From contig NZ_CP045696.1 in NCBI RefSeq assembly GCF_009676955.1, forward strand, positions 806,001 to 870,000: a stretch of 64,000 bases of DNA, read 5' to 3'. Below the pieces are notes generated by a model. It saw only the letters and a list, made by a program, of their open reading frames with translations, had not been told where the DNA came from and ran no database searches. Position numbers and translations under genes: made by a program. Positions 7,999 to 17,111 of this stretch are shown one piece after another. Each line of letters begins with the position of its first letter. The stretch's first letter is position 1. This DNA comes from Sodaliphilus pleomorphus. Lineage in GTDB: Bacteria; Bacteroidota; Bacteroidia; Bacteroidales; Muribaculaceae.

Positions 7999-8565
7999 AT
8001 GAAACAAAACTGGAGACCGGGCACCATGATCTATCCGCTGCCAGCCCTGCTGGTCACGTGCGGTGCCGTGCCCGAGGAATACAACGTGCTCACTGCAGCC
8101 TGGACGGGGACGATATGCTCCGACCCGGCCATGTGCTACGTGTCGGTGCGCCCCGAGCGCTACAGCCACGACATCATCGAGCGCAACATGGCCTTCACCC
8201 TCAATCTCACCACCCAGGCGCTGGCGCGGGCCACCGACTGGTGCGGGGTGCGCAGCGGGCGCGACTACAACAAGTTTGAGGAAATGGGCCTCACCCCTGT
8301 CAAGGGAGTGAAGGTGGCAGCCCCCTACATCGAGGAGTCGCCCATGAGCATCGAGTGCAGTGTGCGCGACATTGTGCGCCTGGGCAGCCACGACATGTTT
8401 ATAGCCGATGTGATGGGCGTGCTGGCCGACGAGCGCTACATCGACCCGGCCACGGGCAAGTTTGACCTCGAGCAGGCCGGGCTCATCGCCTATGTGCACG
8501 GGCAGTACTACACGCTGGGCAAGGCCCTGGGCCACTTTGGCTGGAGCGTGAAGAAGAAGAAGTGA
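7999..8565 (+). CDS. Flavin reductase family protein (FMN-binding split barrel)
   Basis: 188 residues from the ATG at 7999. It belongs to the flavin reductase-like domain family that binds FMN and passes electrons from NAD(P)H, in the cytoplasm. Family features seen are the N-terminal PLPALLVTCG strand, NVLTAAWTGTICSDPAMCYVSV (in two parts), the HDIIERN segment and the C-terminal GLIAYVHGQYYTLGKALGHFGWS. The substrate cannot be read from sequence. A start at 7972 would add nine residues; 7999 aligns better with the family start. It stands alone between a terminator-like hairpin and glyA. Confidence 0.85.
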   Translation: MKQNWRPGTMIYPLPALLVTCGAVPEEYNVLTAAWTGTICSDPAMCYVSVRPERYSHDIIERNMAFTLNLTTQALARATDWCGVRSGRDYNKFEEMGLTPVKGVKVAAPYIEESPMSIECSVRDIVRLGSHDMFIADVMGVLADERYIDPATGKFDLEQAGLIAYVHGQYYTLGKALGHFGWSVKKKK

Positions 8566-8621
8566 GCGCCGAGAAGAAAAATAAAACGCGGCAAACACAA
8601 GGCTTTGTCAAAAATTTTGAC

Positions 8622-8770
8622 TAAGTTTGCACACGTCAAGGCGACTGCTTGGGCCGTCTCAGGCACAAGGGCCTGACGACAGTACACCCCGGGGGGCGCT
8701 GCACAGCATCTTTTATTTCAAGAAGACACCCTTATCTAAATAAAACAACCTTTTTAACAACATTTCAGCT
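8622..8770 (+). promoter_or_regulatory. glyA -7 element and structured leader
   Basis: TAAGTTTG (8622-8629) would start a leader of about 137 nt. The leader can form a hairpin GTCTCAGGC / GCCTGACGAC with one bulged base (about 8660-8684) and a small CCCC/GGGG hairpin just after it. I do not recognise a known riboswitch class. Regulation by glycine or folate status is speculation. Confidence 0.4.
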
Positions 8771-10051
8771 ATGTTTAAAGATACTGAGATTTTCAACATC
8801 ATCGAGAAAGAACACAATCGCCAGCTGCACGGCATGGAGCTGATTGCAAGTGAAAACTTTGTGAGCGACGAGGTGATGCGCGCCATGGGCAGTTGCCTCA
8901 CCAACAAGTATGCCGAGGGTTATCCTGGCCACCGCTACTATGGCGGCTGCCAGTGTGTGGACGAGAGCGAGAACATCGCCCGCGACCGCGTGAAGAAGCT
9001 CTTCGACGCCGAGTATGCCAACGTGCAGCCTCACAGCGGCGCACAGGCCAACATGGCCGTGTTTATGGCCTGCTTGAAGCCTGGCGACAAGTTCATGGGT
9101 CTGAACCTTGCCATGGGAGGCCATCTCTCGCACGGAAGCCCAGTCAACTTCTCGGGCATCATGTTTAACGACTGCGAGTATGACGTCGACAAGGAGACCG
9201 GGCTGGTCGACTACGACATGATGGAAGAAGTGGCTCTGCGCGAGAAGCCCAAGTTGATCATAGGCGGCGCCAGCGCCTACAGCCGCGAGTGGGACTATGA
9301 GCGCATGCGCAAGATTGCCGACGAGGTGGGCGCCATCTTCATGGTCGACATGGCACACCCGGCTGGCCTCATTGCAGCCGGCCTGCTCAAGAACCCATTG
9401 AAATATGCCCACATTGTGACCTCGACCACCCACAAGACCCTGCGCGGCCCGCGCGGCGGCATCATCTTGATGGGCAAGGACTTCGACAACCCGTGGGGCA
9501 AGACCACCAAGAAGGGCGTGATACGCAAGATGTCGTCGCTCCTCGACTCGGCAGTGTTCCCCGGCGTGCAAGGCGGCCCGCTCGAGCATGTGATCGCAGC
9601 CAAGGCAGTGGCCTTCGGCGAGGCGCTGCAGCCCGAATTCAAGCAATATGCCCTGCAGGTGAAGAAGAATGCCGCCGTCATGGCACAGGCATTTGTCGAC
9701 AAGGGTTACAAGATATGCACCGGCGGCACCGAGAACCACTGCATGCTCATCGACCTGCGCACCAAGTTTCCCGAGCTCACCGGCAAGGTGGCCGAGAACG
9801 CGCTCGTGGCTGCCGACATCACGGTGAACAAGAACATGGTGCCCTATGACGACCGCAGCGCCTTCCAGACCAGCGGTCTGCGTGTGGGCACGCCTGCCAT
9901 CACCACCCGCGGCGCCAAAGAGGAGCTGATGCCCGTGATTGTAGATCTCATCGACACTGTGCTGCACGATCCCGAAAACGAGACAGTGATCAAGACCGTG
10001 CGCGAGAAGGTGAACAGCATCATGAAGGACTACCCCATCTTTGCATGGTAA
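8771..10051 (+). CDS. glyA: Serine hydroxymethyltransferase
   Basis: 426 residues, usual length. Converts serine and tetrahydrofolate to glycine and 5,10-methylene-THF with pyridoxal phosphate, in the cytoplasm. The PLP lysine is Lys222 in [14 protein letters not shown]. Other family motifs are ELIASENF near residue 23, [15 protein letters not shown] near 45, [15 protein letters not shown] near 84 and [10 protein letters not shown] near 191. It is preceded by a structured leader and followed by a strong bidirectional terminator, so it is monocistronic. Confidence 0.98.
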   Translation: MFKDTEIFNIIEKEHNRQLHGMELIASENFVSDEVMRAMGSCLTNKYAEGYPGHRYYGGCQCVDESENIARDRVKKLFDAEYANVQPHSGAQANMAVFMACLKPGDKFMGLNLAMGGHLSHGSPVNFSGIMFNDCEYDVDKETGLVDYDMMEEVALREKPKLIIGGASAYSREWDYERMRKIADEVGAIFMVDMAHPAGLIAAGLLKNPLKYAHIVTSTTHKTLRGPRGGIILMGKDFDNPWGKTTKKGVIRKMSSLLDSAVFPGVQGGPLEHVIAAKAVAFGEALQPEFKQYALQVKKNAAVMAQAFVDKGYKICTGGTENHCMLIDLRTKFPELTGKVAENALVAADITVNKNMVPYDDRSAFQTSGLRVGTPAITTRGAKEELMPVIVDLIDTVLHDPENETVIKTVREKVNSIMKDYPIFAW

Positions 10052-10108
10052 TCCACATCCACCGCCGCTGCTGCTACAGCAACGCGTTTTTAAGTTTATA
10101 AAACATAG

Positions 10109-10150
10109 GCCCGAGAGTCCTGCAATGTGCAGCTCTCGGGCTTATTTGTT
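10109..10150. terminator. Bidirectional intrinsic terminator between glyA and yaaA
   Basis: Perfect 9-bp stem GCCCGAGAG / CTCTCGGGC (10109-10117 and 10133-10141), followed on the plus strand by TTATTTGTTTCTT. It sits between two convergent genes and can serve both. Confidence 0.75.
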
Positions 10151-10171
10151 TCTTATCTGTGCACCGGCGGC

Positions 10172-10936
10172 TCAGGCATCCTCTCTCACAAAATAGGGAT
10201 GCGTCTCGCCGCCCAGGCCGGGATCGAAGACAAAGCCCTCGTGCTCAAAGGCACACAACGCGGCAGGCAACGCGGGCCGCTGCTCGAGAATGAACCGCGT
10301 CATGGCTCCGCGGCACGACTTGGCCCACACGGCCTGCACCTTGAGATTGCCCAGCTTGCTCACACAGAACATGGGCTGTATCACCTTCACCTCGCGCTTC
10401 ACCCGGTTCCAGTCGAACAGGTGCTCATACTCGGCCGTGGAGAGGTGCACAAGGATGCCGTCGTCGGCCTTCACGCTGTCGATGAGCACACCGGTGAGCC
10501 GGTCGCGCCAGAACTGGCTCACTGGCTTGTCGCCAGTGGCCTCAAGCCTCACGCAGTGCTCCATGCGATAGGGCACGATCGCGTCCATGGGACGCAGCAA
10601 CCCGTAAAGAAAACAGGTGATCCACAAGTGCTCCTGCCCGTAGACCAGTGCCTCGTGGCCGAGCGAGGCAGCCCGCAGGTGCTTGTAGGCCTGTCCGTTG
10701 TAGGCCATGACGGCCGGCACAGGGCGGGCAAAGTCAAAGTTGGCGTAGCGCAACTTGTTTTCGGCCGCAATCCTTGGGCTGCAATCCAGCTGGCGAGCCA
10801 GCTCCTCCACATCGAGCTGGGCCATTTCACGGGCCAGCACACTGGCCACGGCCTGGAAGCGAGGCTGCGACCAGGCCTTGGCCGTCACCTTCTCGGCGGG
10901 AAACATAATCTTGGCATTGGCCAGAAGTATCTGCAT
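10172..10936 (-). CDS. yaaA: YaaA family peroxide stress protein
   Basis: 254 residues of the YaaA (DUF328/UPF0246) family. In E. coli YaaA lowers free intracellular iron during peroxide stress, and the fold binds DNA. Family marks are the start MQILLANAKIM, a conserved middle (VMAYNGQAYKHLRA, near 85-98; YGLLRPMDAIVPYRMEH) and FWRDRLTGVL near 150. The frame opens upstream to 10999, but the ATG at 10936 matches the family start. Last gene of a minus-strand operon: apbE, C69 peptidase, small membrane protein, yaaA. Confidence 0.9.
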   Translation of the reverse strand: MQILLANAKIMFPAEKVTAKAWSQPRFQAVASVLAREMAQLDVEELARQLDCSPRIAAENKLRYANFDFARPVPAVMAYNGQAYKHLRAASLGHEALVYGQEHLWITCFLYGLLRPMDAIVPYRMEHCVRLEATGDKPVSQFWRDRLTGVLIDSVKADDGILVHLSTAEYEHLFDWNRVKREVKVIQPMFCVSKLGNLKVQAVWAKSCRGAMTRFILEQRPALPAALCAFEHEGFVFDPGLGGETHPYFVREDA

Positions 10937-10956
10937 CTTGATGTAGCGTTTCTGTT

Positions 10957-11172
10957 TTAATTGTATGTTGTTACTTTTAGTCTTACAGCTGCGCCCCATG
11001 CTTCACCGATAAAGCTGTGGGGCGTGATCACATAGCCCACTCCGTAGATGAGCCACGAGTCGCAGCCAGCCACCACCATCAAGGCAACGGCAAAGACCGA
11101 TATTGAGAGCAATGCACGCCAACGCGTGCTTGTGCCTGAGCAGTTATGATTGTGTGCTACTGTCTTATCCAT
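10957..11172 (-). CDS. Small membrane protein, uncharacterised
   Basis: 71 residues with one or two hydrophobic segments (ALLSISVFAVALMVVAGC, then WLIYGVGYVI) and a short polar N-terminus. I do not recognise a family. It lies 20 bp upstream of yaaA and 54 bp downstream of the C69 peptidase gene, on the same strand, and its frame and base composition match its neighbours. This makes it a plausible real gene rather than a shadow. Confidence 0.5.
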   Translation of the reverse strand: MDKTVAHNHNCSGTSTRWRALLSISVFAVALMVVAGCDSWLIYGVGYVITPHSFIGEAWGAAVRLKVTTYN

Positions 11173-11226
11173 TTCAAAAAAAACAACAAAAAAAAATCTT
11201 TTCGCTGCGAGGTGGCCGGGGCGGCA

Positions 11227-12867
11227 TCAGGGCTTGGCGGGCACGAGATAGCGGTCGCCGGTCGACTCCACCAGCTCTTTTTTCACAGCCTCGGGATAGC
11301 CCGGACGGGTGAACTTGGGGCGGAAGCCACTCTCGTTCATCTCGTAGTGGCCACCATGCTCCTCGCGCACGATGCCATCGTTGTACTTCACAATGAGCTT
11401 GAAAGCCAGGTCGCGCCAAGCCTGGAGCATGTGGGCACCCTGGTCGCAGCTGTAGCGCGTGAGCAGCTCTACAGCTTGGGCCGGGCTGCCGGCTTCCAGA
11501 GCCTGCTTCTCGACAACAGGCTGTGCGGCAAAGAAGCCGCTCTCGAGCGAGTCGCGCACGGCCTTGAGCTCGGGAAAGAGCATGCTGTAGCGCGGATACA
11601 CCATGTTGGCCACCCAGTTGCACACCCAGTAGGCATTGTCGATCGAGAAGTTGACGGCACTCACGCCATTCTTCTCCTTGAAACACTCGGGCACATCGGT
11701 GTTGCAGCAGTACACGGGGGTGTAGGCTGCCATGTTGCCGTCGTCGTTGGCAAACCAGATGACGCCGCCCACCTCGTCGGGCAGGAAAGAACGCGACTGG
11801 GTGATCCAGCTGAAGGCCGTCTGCTGTGTAGAGATGGGGCGCTCGTTGAAGTATTCCTTGCCTTGGTACTTAAAACTCAAGGGGGTGGGCCTGTAGGGCG
11901 TCTCATAGATGCCCTGCCCCAAGTCGCGGTTCATGTCGAGCGGTGTGCCGTCGTAGTGGTCGCGCAACACGGCCTCAACATCGGCCACGCTGAGCTTGCG
12001 GTTGGGCACAATCCACAAGGGCATGCGCTCGGCCTTGAGGTCGGTGCCCGAGGCATAGGGCAGGTAGCGCTCCATGCCCGAGGCATACTTGTTGAAGAAA
12101 GCCCACACGCGGGCCTCGCAATAGCGAGTGTTGTCGAAGCTGGCCGGGCAATAGGCATCGCAGAAGCTGAAGTCGGCATCCTTGCCGCTGTACCAGCCCA
12201 TTTTGCGGGCAAAGGAGATTACATTTTTGGAGTACATCCAGTTGCGCTTGTCCTTCATGTCGATTTTCTCGATGCGGCTCTTGTTGGCATGGGCGCTGAT
12301 GGCATTGTCGGGAATGCGCACTGCGGCCCACACTGTCTTCTTGCTGCCACGGCCGCAGCCCAGCATCTCGAGAATCCAGGCCTCGTTGGGGTCGCACACG
12401 GTGAACGACTCGCCCTCGCTGTTGTAGCCATAGGTGTCGACAAGGGTGGTCATCACCTTGATGGCCTCGCGGGCGGTCTTGCTGCGCTGCAGGGCGATGT
12501 CCATGAGACTGCCGTAGTCGAGAATGCCCGTAGAGTCGACACACTGCTCGCGGCCGCCAAAGGTGGTCTCGCTTATCGACACCTGCCACTGGTTGATGTT
12601 GCCTATCACGTTGTAGGTTTCCTCGGCCTCGGGGATCTCGCCCCAGTAGGTGCGCATGTCGCGGTCATAGACCTTGCGCATCTCGCCCTTGGTGTGGCGC
12701 CCGGCCTTGAAGTGATAGAGCGGGTGAAAGGCGCCGAAAGAGTCGCAGTTGTAGGTGCACATCACGCTGCCGTCGGTGCTGGCGCCCTTGGCCACGATGA
12801 TGCTTGTGCAGGCCAGTGCCTGCATCACGGCCGCCATGGCAGCCATGGTGAGAAAGAATTTTTTCAT
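11227..12867 (-). CDS. C69 family dipeptidase, secreted
   Basis: 546 residues. Peptidase family C69 (dipeptidase A type) uses an N-terminal nucleophile Cys exposed after removal of the leader. Here the signal peptide MKKFFLTMAAMAAVMQALA is followed by CTSIIVAKGAS, so the catalytic Cys is residue 20. Further family segments are DGSVMCTYNCDSFG, the E-x-WILEMLG region and AFSWITQSR. It probably acts in the periplasm on dipeptides. It lies 20 bp downstream of apbE, in the same operon. Confidence 0.92.
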   Translation of the reverse strand: MKKFFLTMAAMAAVMQALACTSIIVAKGASTDGSVMCTYNCDSFGAFHPLYHFKAGRHTKGEMRKVYDRDMRTYWGEIPEAEETYNVIGNINQWQVSISETTFGGREQCVDSTGILDYGSLMDIALQRSKTAREAIKVMTTLVDTYGYNSEGESFTVCDPNEAWILEMLGCGRGSKKTVWAAVRIPDNAISAHANKSRIEKIDMKDKRNWMYSKNVISFARKMGWYSGKDADFSFCDAYCPASFDNTRYCEARVWAFFNKYASGMERYLPYASGTDLKAERMPLWIVPNRKLSVADVEAVLRDHYDGTPLDMNRDLGQGIYETPYRPTPLSFKYQGKEYFNERPISTQQTAFSWITQSRSFLPDEVGGVIWFANDDGNMAAYTPVYCCNTDVPECFKEKNGVSAVNFSIDNAYWVCNWVANMVYPRYSMLFPELKAVRDSLESGFFAAQPVVEKQALEAGSPAQAVELLTRYSCDQGAHMLQAWRDLAFKLIVKYNDGIVREEHGGHYEMNESGFRPKFTRPGYPEAVKKELVESTGDRYLVPAKP

Positions 12868-12887
12868 ACGTGAGGATATTTATCGTT

Positions 12888-13919
12888 TCATTGTTGACTG
12901 GTTACCAAGCTGGCAAAGCGCTTGTTGCTCCACACCACATAGTTGCCCTGGGCATCGGCACTGATGGTCATCACGCCCAGGTGGCGATTGCCCTCCATGA
13001 GCTGGCGAGTTCGGGCAGTGCCCATCACCATGCAGGCTGTGGCCCAGGCATCGGCCGTCATGCAGTCGGGGGCCACGATGGTGACGCTGAGCAGGTCGCT
13101 CTCGCTGCTGTAGCCTGTGATGGGATTCACGATGTGCGACACCTTCTTGCCGGCCACTTCCTTGTACTTGCGGTAGTTGCCGCTTGTGGCCACACCGCCG
13201 CCGTCGAGAGCAATGACCAGTGCCGGCTGGTGCTCGACACGTGCATTGTCCTCGATGGGCATGTCGATCGACACGTGCCACTTCTCGCCCTGGGCATTGT
13301 GCCCCTTGCAGGCGATCTCGCCGCCTATCTCGACCATGTAGCTGGCAGCGCCGCCACGCTCAAGGGCACGCCCCACCTCGTCGCAGGCCAGGCCCTTGGC
13401 GATAGAGCTGAAGTCAAACTGGATGCGAGGGTCGCTCTTGACCAGCCTGCCAGCCTCGATGCGCGTCTTGCCTATGCCCACGATGTGGAGCAGGCTGTCG
13501 ATCATCTTCTTGTCGGGGAGCTGCCCCCTCTTGTAGCCGAAGCCCCAGGCATTGACCAGGGGCATCACCGTGGGGTCGTAGGCGCCACCGGTGGCCTTGT
13601 TCACCGCCAGTGCAGTGCGGTACATGCGCATCAGGCAGCTGTCGAGCCGGTCGGTCTTGTTCTGGTTGATGCGCGACACCAGCGAGCGGGGATTGAACAC
13701 CGAGGCGCTGTTGTCGATGAGGTCAAACACGCGCTGTATCGAGTCGCTCATGTTGTGCGAGGCCTCGTAGGTCACATGGTAGTCGGTAGTCCACACCACG
13801 CCCTGGTCGCTCATGTAGTGCTTCACTTGCGGGCGATAGAAAACTAACACGGCAACTCCCACCACCACAGCTGCTATCACAGCCCAGTAGCGGCGCGAAG
13901 AGATGATCTTGTCGTTCAT
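12888..13919 (-). CDS. apbE: FAD:protein FMN transferase
   Basis: 343 residues. ApbE attaches FMN to threonine of periplasmic and membrane proteins such as the RnfG/NqrC subunits. An N-terminal membrane anchor (residues 10-28) is followed by the ApbE domain: TGGAYDPTVMPLVNAWGFG near 105, DFSSIAKGLACDEVG near 170, EIGGEIACKG near 198 and the Mg-binding TADAWATACMVMG near 288. First gene of the operon with the C69 peptidase. TAACTTTG at 13978-13971 is a likely -7 element, about 52 nt upstream. Confidence 0.95.
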   Translation of the reverse strand: MNDKIISSRRYWAVIAAVVVGVAVLVFYRPQVKHYMSDQGVVWTTDYHVTYEASHNMSDSIQRVFDLIDNSASVFNPRSLVSRINQNKTDRLDSCLMRMYRTALAVNKATGGAYDPTVMPLVNAWGFGYKRGQLPDKKMIDSLLHIVGIGKTRIEAGRLVKSDPRIQFDFSSIAKGLACDEVGRALERGGAASYMVEIGGEIACKGHNAQGEKWHVSIDMPIEDNARVEHQPALVIALDGGGVATSGNYRKYKEVAGKKVSHIVNPITGYSSESDLLSVTIVAPDCMTADAWATACMVMGTARTRQLMEGNRHLGVMTISADAQGNYVVWSNKRFASLVTSQQ

Positions 13920-14042
13920 GTCGATTTTAAATAGAGATAAAACAAAATAGAGAGTGACTATTTCACGTCACAAAGTTAACGTTTTTTATGGCTTATGAAG
14001 TCATTTTATTCAATTTATAAGCACTTATTTCGAGTTTTTTCT

Positions 14043-14050
14043 TACTTTTG
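14043..14050 (+). promoter_or_regulatory. -7 element of the barrel gene at 14073
   Basis: TACTTTTG, 22 nt before the ATG. The upstream region is AT-rich without an exact TTTG at the expected distance. Confidence 0.55.
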
Positions 14051-14072
14051 TGGCATTTAAAGGAACAAAACT

Positions 14073-14690
14073 ATGATTAAAAAGACATTAAGCTACATGG
14101 TAGTGCTGGCCGTCGCTCTACTGGCCACAGCCACGCCCGCTGCGGGCCAGTTGCGCTTTGGCGTGAAAGCCGGCATGGGCATCAACGACATGAAATTTAA
14201 CAAGGATGTGCTCGACAACAAGAACTATCTGGGCTGGACTGCCGGCGTGACCGCCGAGCTGCAGGTGCCTGTGATAGGCCTTGCCTTTGACGGCGCTGTG
14301 CAATACACGCACCGCACCAGCGAGCTCTACACCGACGACCCCAACGGCACCAGCTACAAGCGCAACTACATCGAGGTGCCCATTCATGCCAAGTACAAGC
14401 TGGGCTTGCCAGTGCTCGAGAAGGTGGCAGTGCCTTTCCTGTTTGTGGGCCCCAACTTTGCCTTCCTCACCAATTCCAACGACAAGGGCAACTCGTTTAA
14501 AGACAAAGACATGGCGCTCTCGCTCGACCTGGGTGCCGGTGTGGAGCTGGTGCACAAGCTGCAAGTATCGGTCACCTACAGCGCCGGCATGACCAAGGCC
14601 TTTGAATATGTGGGCGTCGACCGCGACAAGTATCCCAAGGTGACAGGCAAGGACAAGTGCTGGACCATTGCAGCTGCCTATTTCTTTTAG
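14073..14690 (+). CDS. Outer-membrane beta-barrel protein (PorT-like)
   Basis: 205 residues. A signal peptide (about residues 1-25, ending TPAAGQ) precedes LRFGVKAGMGINDMKF, the typical first strands of the Bacteroidetes PorT/outer-membrane beta-barrel family. The rest alternates amphipathic strands (FLFVGPNFAFL near 126) and ends with an aromatic (AAYFF), the usual C-terminal barrel signature. Ligand and role are unknown. The next gene (14809) is a diverged paralogue, with about 118 bp and its own promoter between them. Confidence 0.85.
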   Translation: MIKKTLSYMVVLAVALLATATPAAGQLRFGVKAGMGINDMKFNKDVLDNKNYLGWTAGVTAELQVPVIGLAFDGAVQYTHRTSELYTDDPNGTSYKRNYIEVPIHAKYKLGLPVLEKVAVPFLFVGPNFAFLTNSNDKGNSFKDKDMALSLDLGAGVELVHKLQVSVTYSAGMTKAFEYVGVDRDKYPKVTGKDKCWTIAAAYFF

Positions 14691-14756
14691 TTTCACCAGT
14701 GCTCACGCGCGCCACGCACAAGGGAGCGTTACTGGAAGTTAAAGACAAAGTCAATG

Positions 14757-14788
14757 CTTGCGCGTATTGATATTTTGTTTTAGCTTTG
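14757..14788 (+). promoter_or_regulatory. Promoter of the second barrel gene
   Basis: CTTG (14757-14760), 20 nt, TAGCTTTG (14781-14788), 20 nt before the ATG at 14809. Confidence 0.65.
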
Positions 14789-14808
14789 CAACAAAATCAC
14801 AGAAAAAA

Positions 14809-15441
14809 ATGACTAAAACAGGCATCGCACTCCTTCTTTCCACAATCCTGGCATTGGGCTCAAGCCTGGCCGCCAGCGCCGAGACGCGCTGGGGTCCCAC
14901 CATAGGCATCAACTACAATGAGATCCACTTCAAGCAAGGCGACATCTTCAAGAGCGACCGCATGATAGGCGGCCAGGCCGGCTTGACGGGCGAGCTCATG
15001 GTGCCCGGCATAGGCTTCGGCGTCGATGGCTCGGTGCTCTACTCGCTGCGCCAGGGCAAGCTGCACCTGGGCGACAAAAAGGTGTGGGCAAGCCAGGGTG
15101 CCGGCACCGAGACGTGCTCGCTGCACTACATCGACGTGCCGCTTAACCTCAAGTTTAAGTATCACAACTTGAATGGCGTGGAAAACACCATCATGCCCAT
15201 GGTGTTTGTGGGACCCACGATTTCCTTCTTGGCAGGGCACAACAAGTGTGCCGACCAGCTGAGCTACCAGAAGGTGAGCGCAAGCCTGCACTTCGGGCTG
15301 GGTTGCGAGCTCTTCAACAAGGTGCAGGTCAAGGCCGGCTACCAGTTCAGCATAGGCAGCTCACTCAAGACCAAGCTGCTCGACGAGAACGATGCCAAGA
15401 ATCGCTCGTGGTTTTGCAATGTCACCTACTTTTTGAAGTAA
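14809..15441 (+). CDS. Outer-membrane beta-barrel protein, paralogue of the previous gene
   Basis: 210 residues from the ATG at 14809, preferred over the upstream frame start because it gives a clean signal peptide (cleavage near ASAE) and lies 20 nt after a promoter. The barrel pattern follows the neighbour: TRWGPTIGINYNEIHF, GELMVPGIGFGVDGSVLYSL, MVFVGPTISFLAG, and a C-terminal strand FCNVTYFLK. Two adjacent paralogues suggest a tandem duplication that has since diverged widely. Function unknown. Confidence 0.85.
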   Translation: MTKTGIALLLSTILALGSSLAASAETRWGPTIGINYNEIHFKQGDIFKSDRMIGGQAGLTGELMVPGIGFGVDGSVLYSLRQGKLHLGDKKVWASQGAGTETCSLHYIDVPLNLKFKYHNLNGVENTIMPMVFVGPTISFLAGHNKCADQLSYQKVSASLHFGLGCELFNKVQVKAGYQFSIGSSLKTKLLDENDAKNRSWFCNVTYFLK

Positions 15442-15631
15442 GGCTGTGCACTTTTGCACAAAAACAGAAAATAAAATTGCTTGCAAATTATAAAAAAAAG
15501 ACTAAATTTGCAGCAATAACACTCTAACTGAAGTTGATTCAATGTGTGGGGTCGTGCGTCGCGATGACGTGTAGCCCCATTTTTTTGTACCCCATGCTTC
15601 GCTGTAGTGATTATCAAAAAGAAAAAAAACC

Positions 15632-15639
15632 TAACTTTG
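15632..15639 (+). promoter_or_regulatory. -7 element eight bases from the acetyltransferase start
   Basis: TAACTTTG ends 8 nt before the ATG at 15648, which predicts a leader of only a few bases. No exact TTTG is present 19-21 nt upstream. Confidence 0.5.
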
Positions 15640-15647
15640 CCTATAAT

Positions 15648-16223
15648 ATGAAGACACAACTTGAAATTGAAATCGAGAAAATGATGTCGGGGCAGCTCTA
15701 CGACGCCAACTACAACGACCAGCTGCTGCCCTTGCTCGAGGCCACGAGCGAGAAGTGCTGGGAATACAACCACCTGCTGCGTCCCAGCCAGGTTGCCGAG
15801 CGCGAGGCGTTGCTGCGCGGCTTGCTGGGCAAGACGGGCAAGCGCTTCAAAATCAACCAGCCGTTTTACTGCGACTACGGGTTCAACATCGAGATAGGCG
15901 AGGATTTCTTTGCCAACTTCAATCTTGTGATTCTCGACGAGGCCAAGGTGAAAATAGGCGACCACGTGTATATTGCGCCCAACTGCGGCCTCTACACAGC
16001 AGGGCACCCGCTCGACGTGGATCGGCGCAATGCCGGAATGGAATACTCACTGCCCATCACCGTGGGCAACAACGTGTGGATGGGAGCCGGCGTGCACGTG
16101 ATGCCGGGTGTGACGATAGGCGACAACACAGTGATAGGAGCAGGCAGTATCGTGGTGCACGACATCCCGGCTGGCGTGCTTGCCGTGGGCAATCCCTGCC
16201 GGCCAATGCGCAAGATTCATTAA
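15648..16223 (+). CDS. Sugar O-acetyltransferase (maltose/galactoside acetyltransferase type)
   Basis: 191 residues. Uses acetyl-CoA to acetylate free sugars or nucleoside-type acceptors. The N-terminal Mac domain (EKMMSGQLYDAN, residues 10-21) precedes a left-handed beta-helix of hexapeptide repeats, with NFNLVILDEAKVKIGDHVYIAP split over two coils, the catalytic His in YTAGHPLD near 123, and ITVGNNVWMGAGVHVMPGV in the last coils. The start at 15648 fits the family; upstream frame is not homologous. The -7 element is unusually close. Confidence 0.9.
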   Translation: MKTQLEIEIEKMMSGQLYDANYNDQLLPLLEATSEKCWEYNHLLRPSQVAEREALLRGLLGKTGKRFKINQPFYCDYGFNIEIGEDFFANFNLVILDEAKVKIGDHVYIAPNCGLYTAGHPLDVDRRNAGMEYSLPITVGNNVWMGAGVHVMPGVTIGDNTVIGAGSIVVHDIPAGVLAVGNPCRPMRKIH

Positions 16224-16253
16224 GGAGACATTCAAAAAAGGGGGAGGCCATCG

Positions 16254-17036
16254 TCAGTGCTGCGGCTCATAGTCGCAATGCTCCTGGTTGAAGACAACAT
16301 GCGGGCTTGAGAACACACGGTCCATGGCGCTGCTGTGCACCATCGCGCGTGTGGGCCCTGCCAGCACCTGGCGGTCGCGGGTGATGAGCCACAGCTGGTC
16401 GGTGAGCAACAGGCTGCGCGAGATGTCGTGGGTAGAGAGCACAACGGCCTTGTGCTGCTCGTGGGCCAGCGAGGCGAGCAACTGCATCGTCTCGATGCGG
16501 CTGGCGGCATCGAGAAAGGCTGTGGGCTCGTCGAGCACGATGATGGGCGTGTGCTGTGCCAGCGCCCGGGCTATCATGGCCTTCTGTCGCTCGCCGTCGC
16601 TCAACTGGGCCACATAGCTCTGCGCCTTGGCCGTGATGCCAACACTCGCTATGGCCTGTGCCACAATCGCGCGGTCGTCGTCGTCGAGGCGGCCCAAGAA
16701 GCCCGTGTGAGGCTGGCGGCCCAAGGCCACCAGCTCGGTCACCGTCAAGGCTCCAGCCTGAATGCGGTCGGTAGTCACCAGGCCTATGAGACGGCTGCGC
16801 TCACGCAGCGAGATGCCGCCCAGGTTACGCCCGTCCACCTCAATCCACCCCTCAAGCGGCCGCGAGGCACAGGTGAGCGCACGCAGCAGTGTCGACTTGC
16901 CGGCGCCGTTCTGGCCCAACAAGGCCACCAGCTGTCCGCGCTCGATGCTCAAGTTGAGCCCCGAGAGCAGCGTGGTGGTGTGCTTGCCATGCACATAGCC
17001 CACTGCAAGATTGTGGGTAGCATACAATGCTGTCAT
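16254..17036 (-). CDS. ABC transporter ATP-binding protein (FecE/BtuD type)
   Basis: 260 residues from the ATG at 17036 (a start at 17060 would add eight). Drives an importer of metal chelates such as siderophores, haem or cobalamin. Visible motifs are Walker A GQNGAGKST near 41-49, signature QLSDGERQK near 138, Walker B IIVLDEPTA near 157 and the switch His in STHD near 193. Third gene of a minus-strand operon, 75 bp after the permease gene. Substrate is not determined by the sequence. Confidence 0.9.
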   Translation of the reverse strand: MTALYATHNLAVGYVHGKHTTTLLSGLNLSIERGQLVALLGQNGAGKSTLLRALTCASRPLEGWIEVDGRNLGGISLRERSRLIGLVTTDRIQAGALTVTELVALGRQPHTGFLGRLDDDDRAIVAQAIASVGITAKAQSYVAQLSDGERQKAMIARALAQHTPIIVLDEPTAFLDAASRIETMQLLASLAHEQHKAVVLSTHDISRSLLLTDQLWLITRDRQVLAGPTRAMVHSSAMDRVFSSPHVVFNQEHCDYEPQH

Positions 17037-17111
17037 ATTTCTATTTTTTTCTTCTCTCAATTGCTTTAATGACTATGGTTGCCCACCCAGGAGGCCTCCT
17101 GCCCCATCCGT

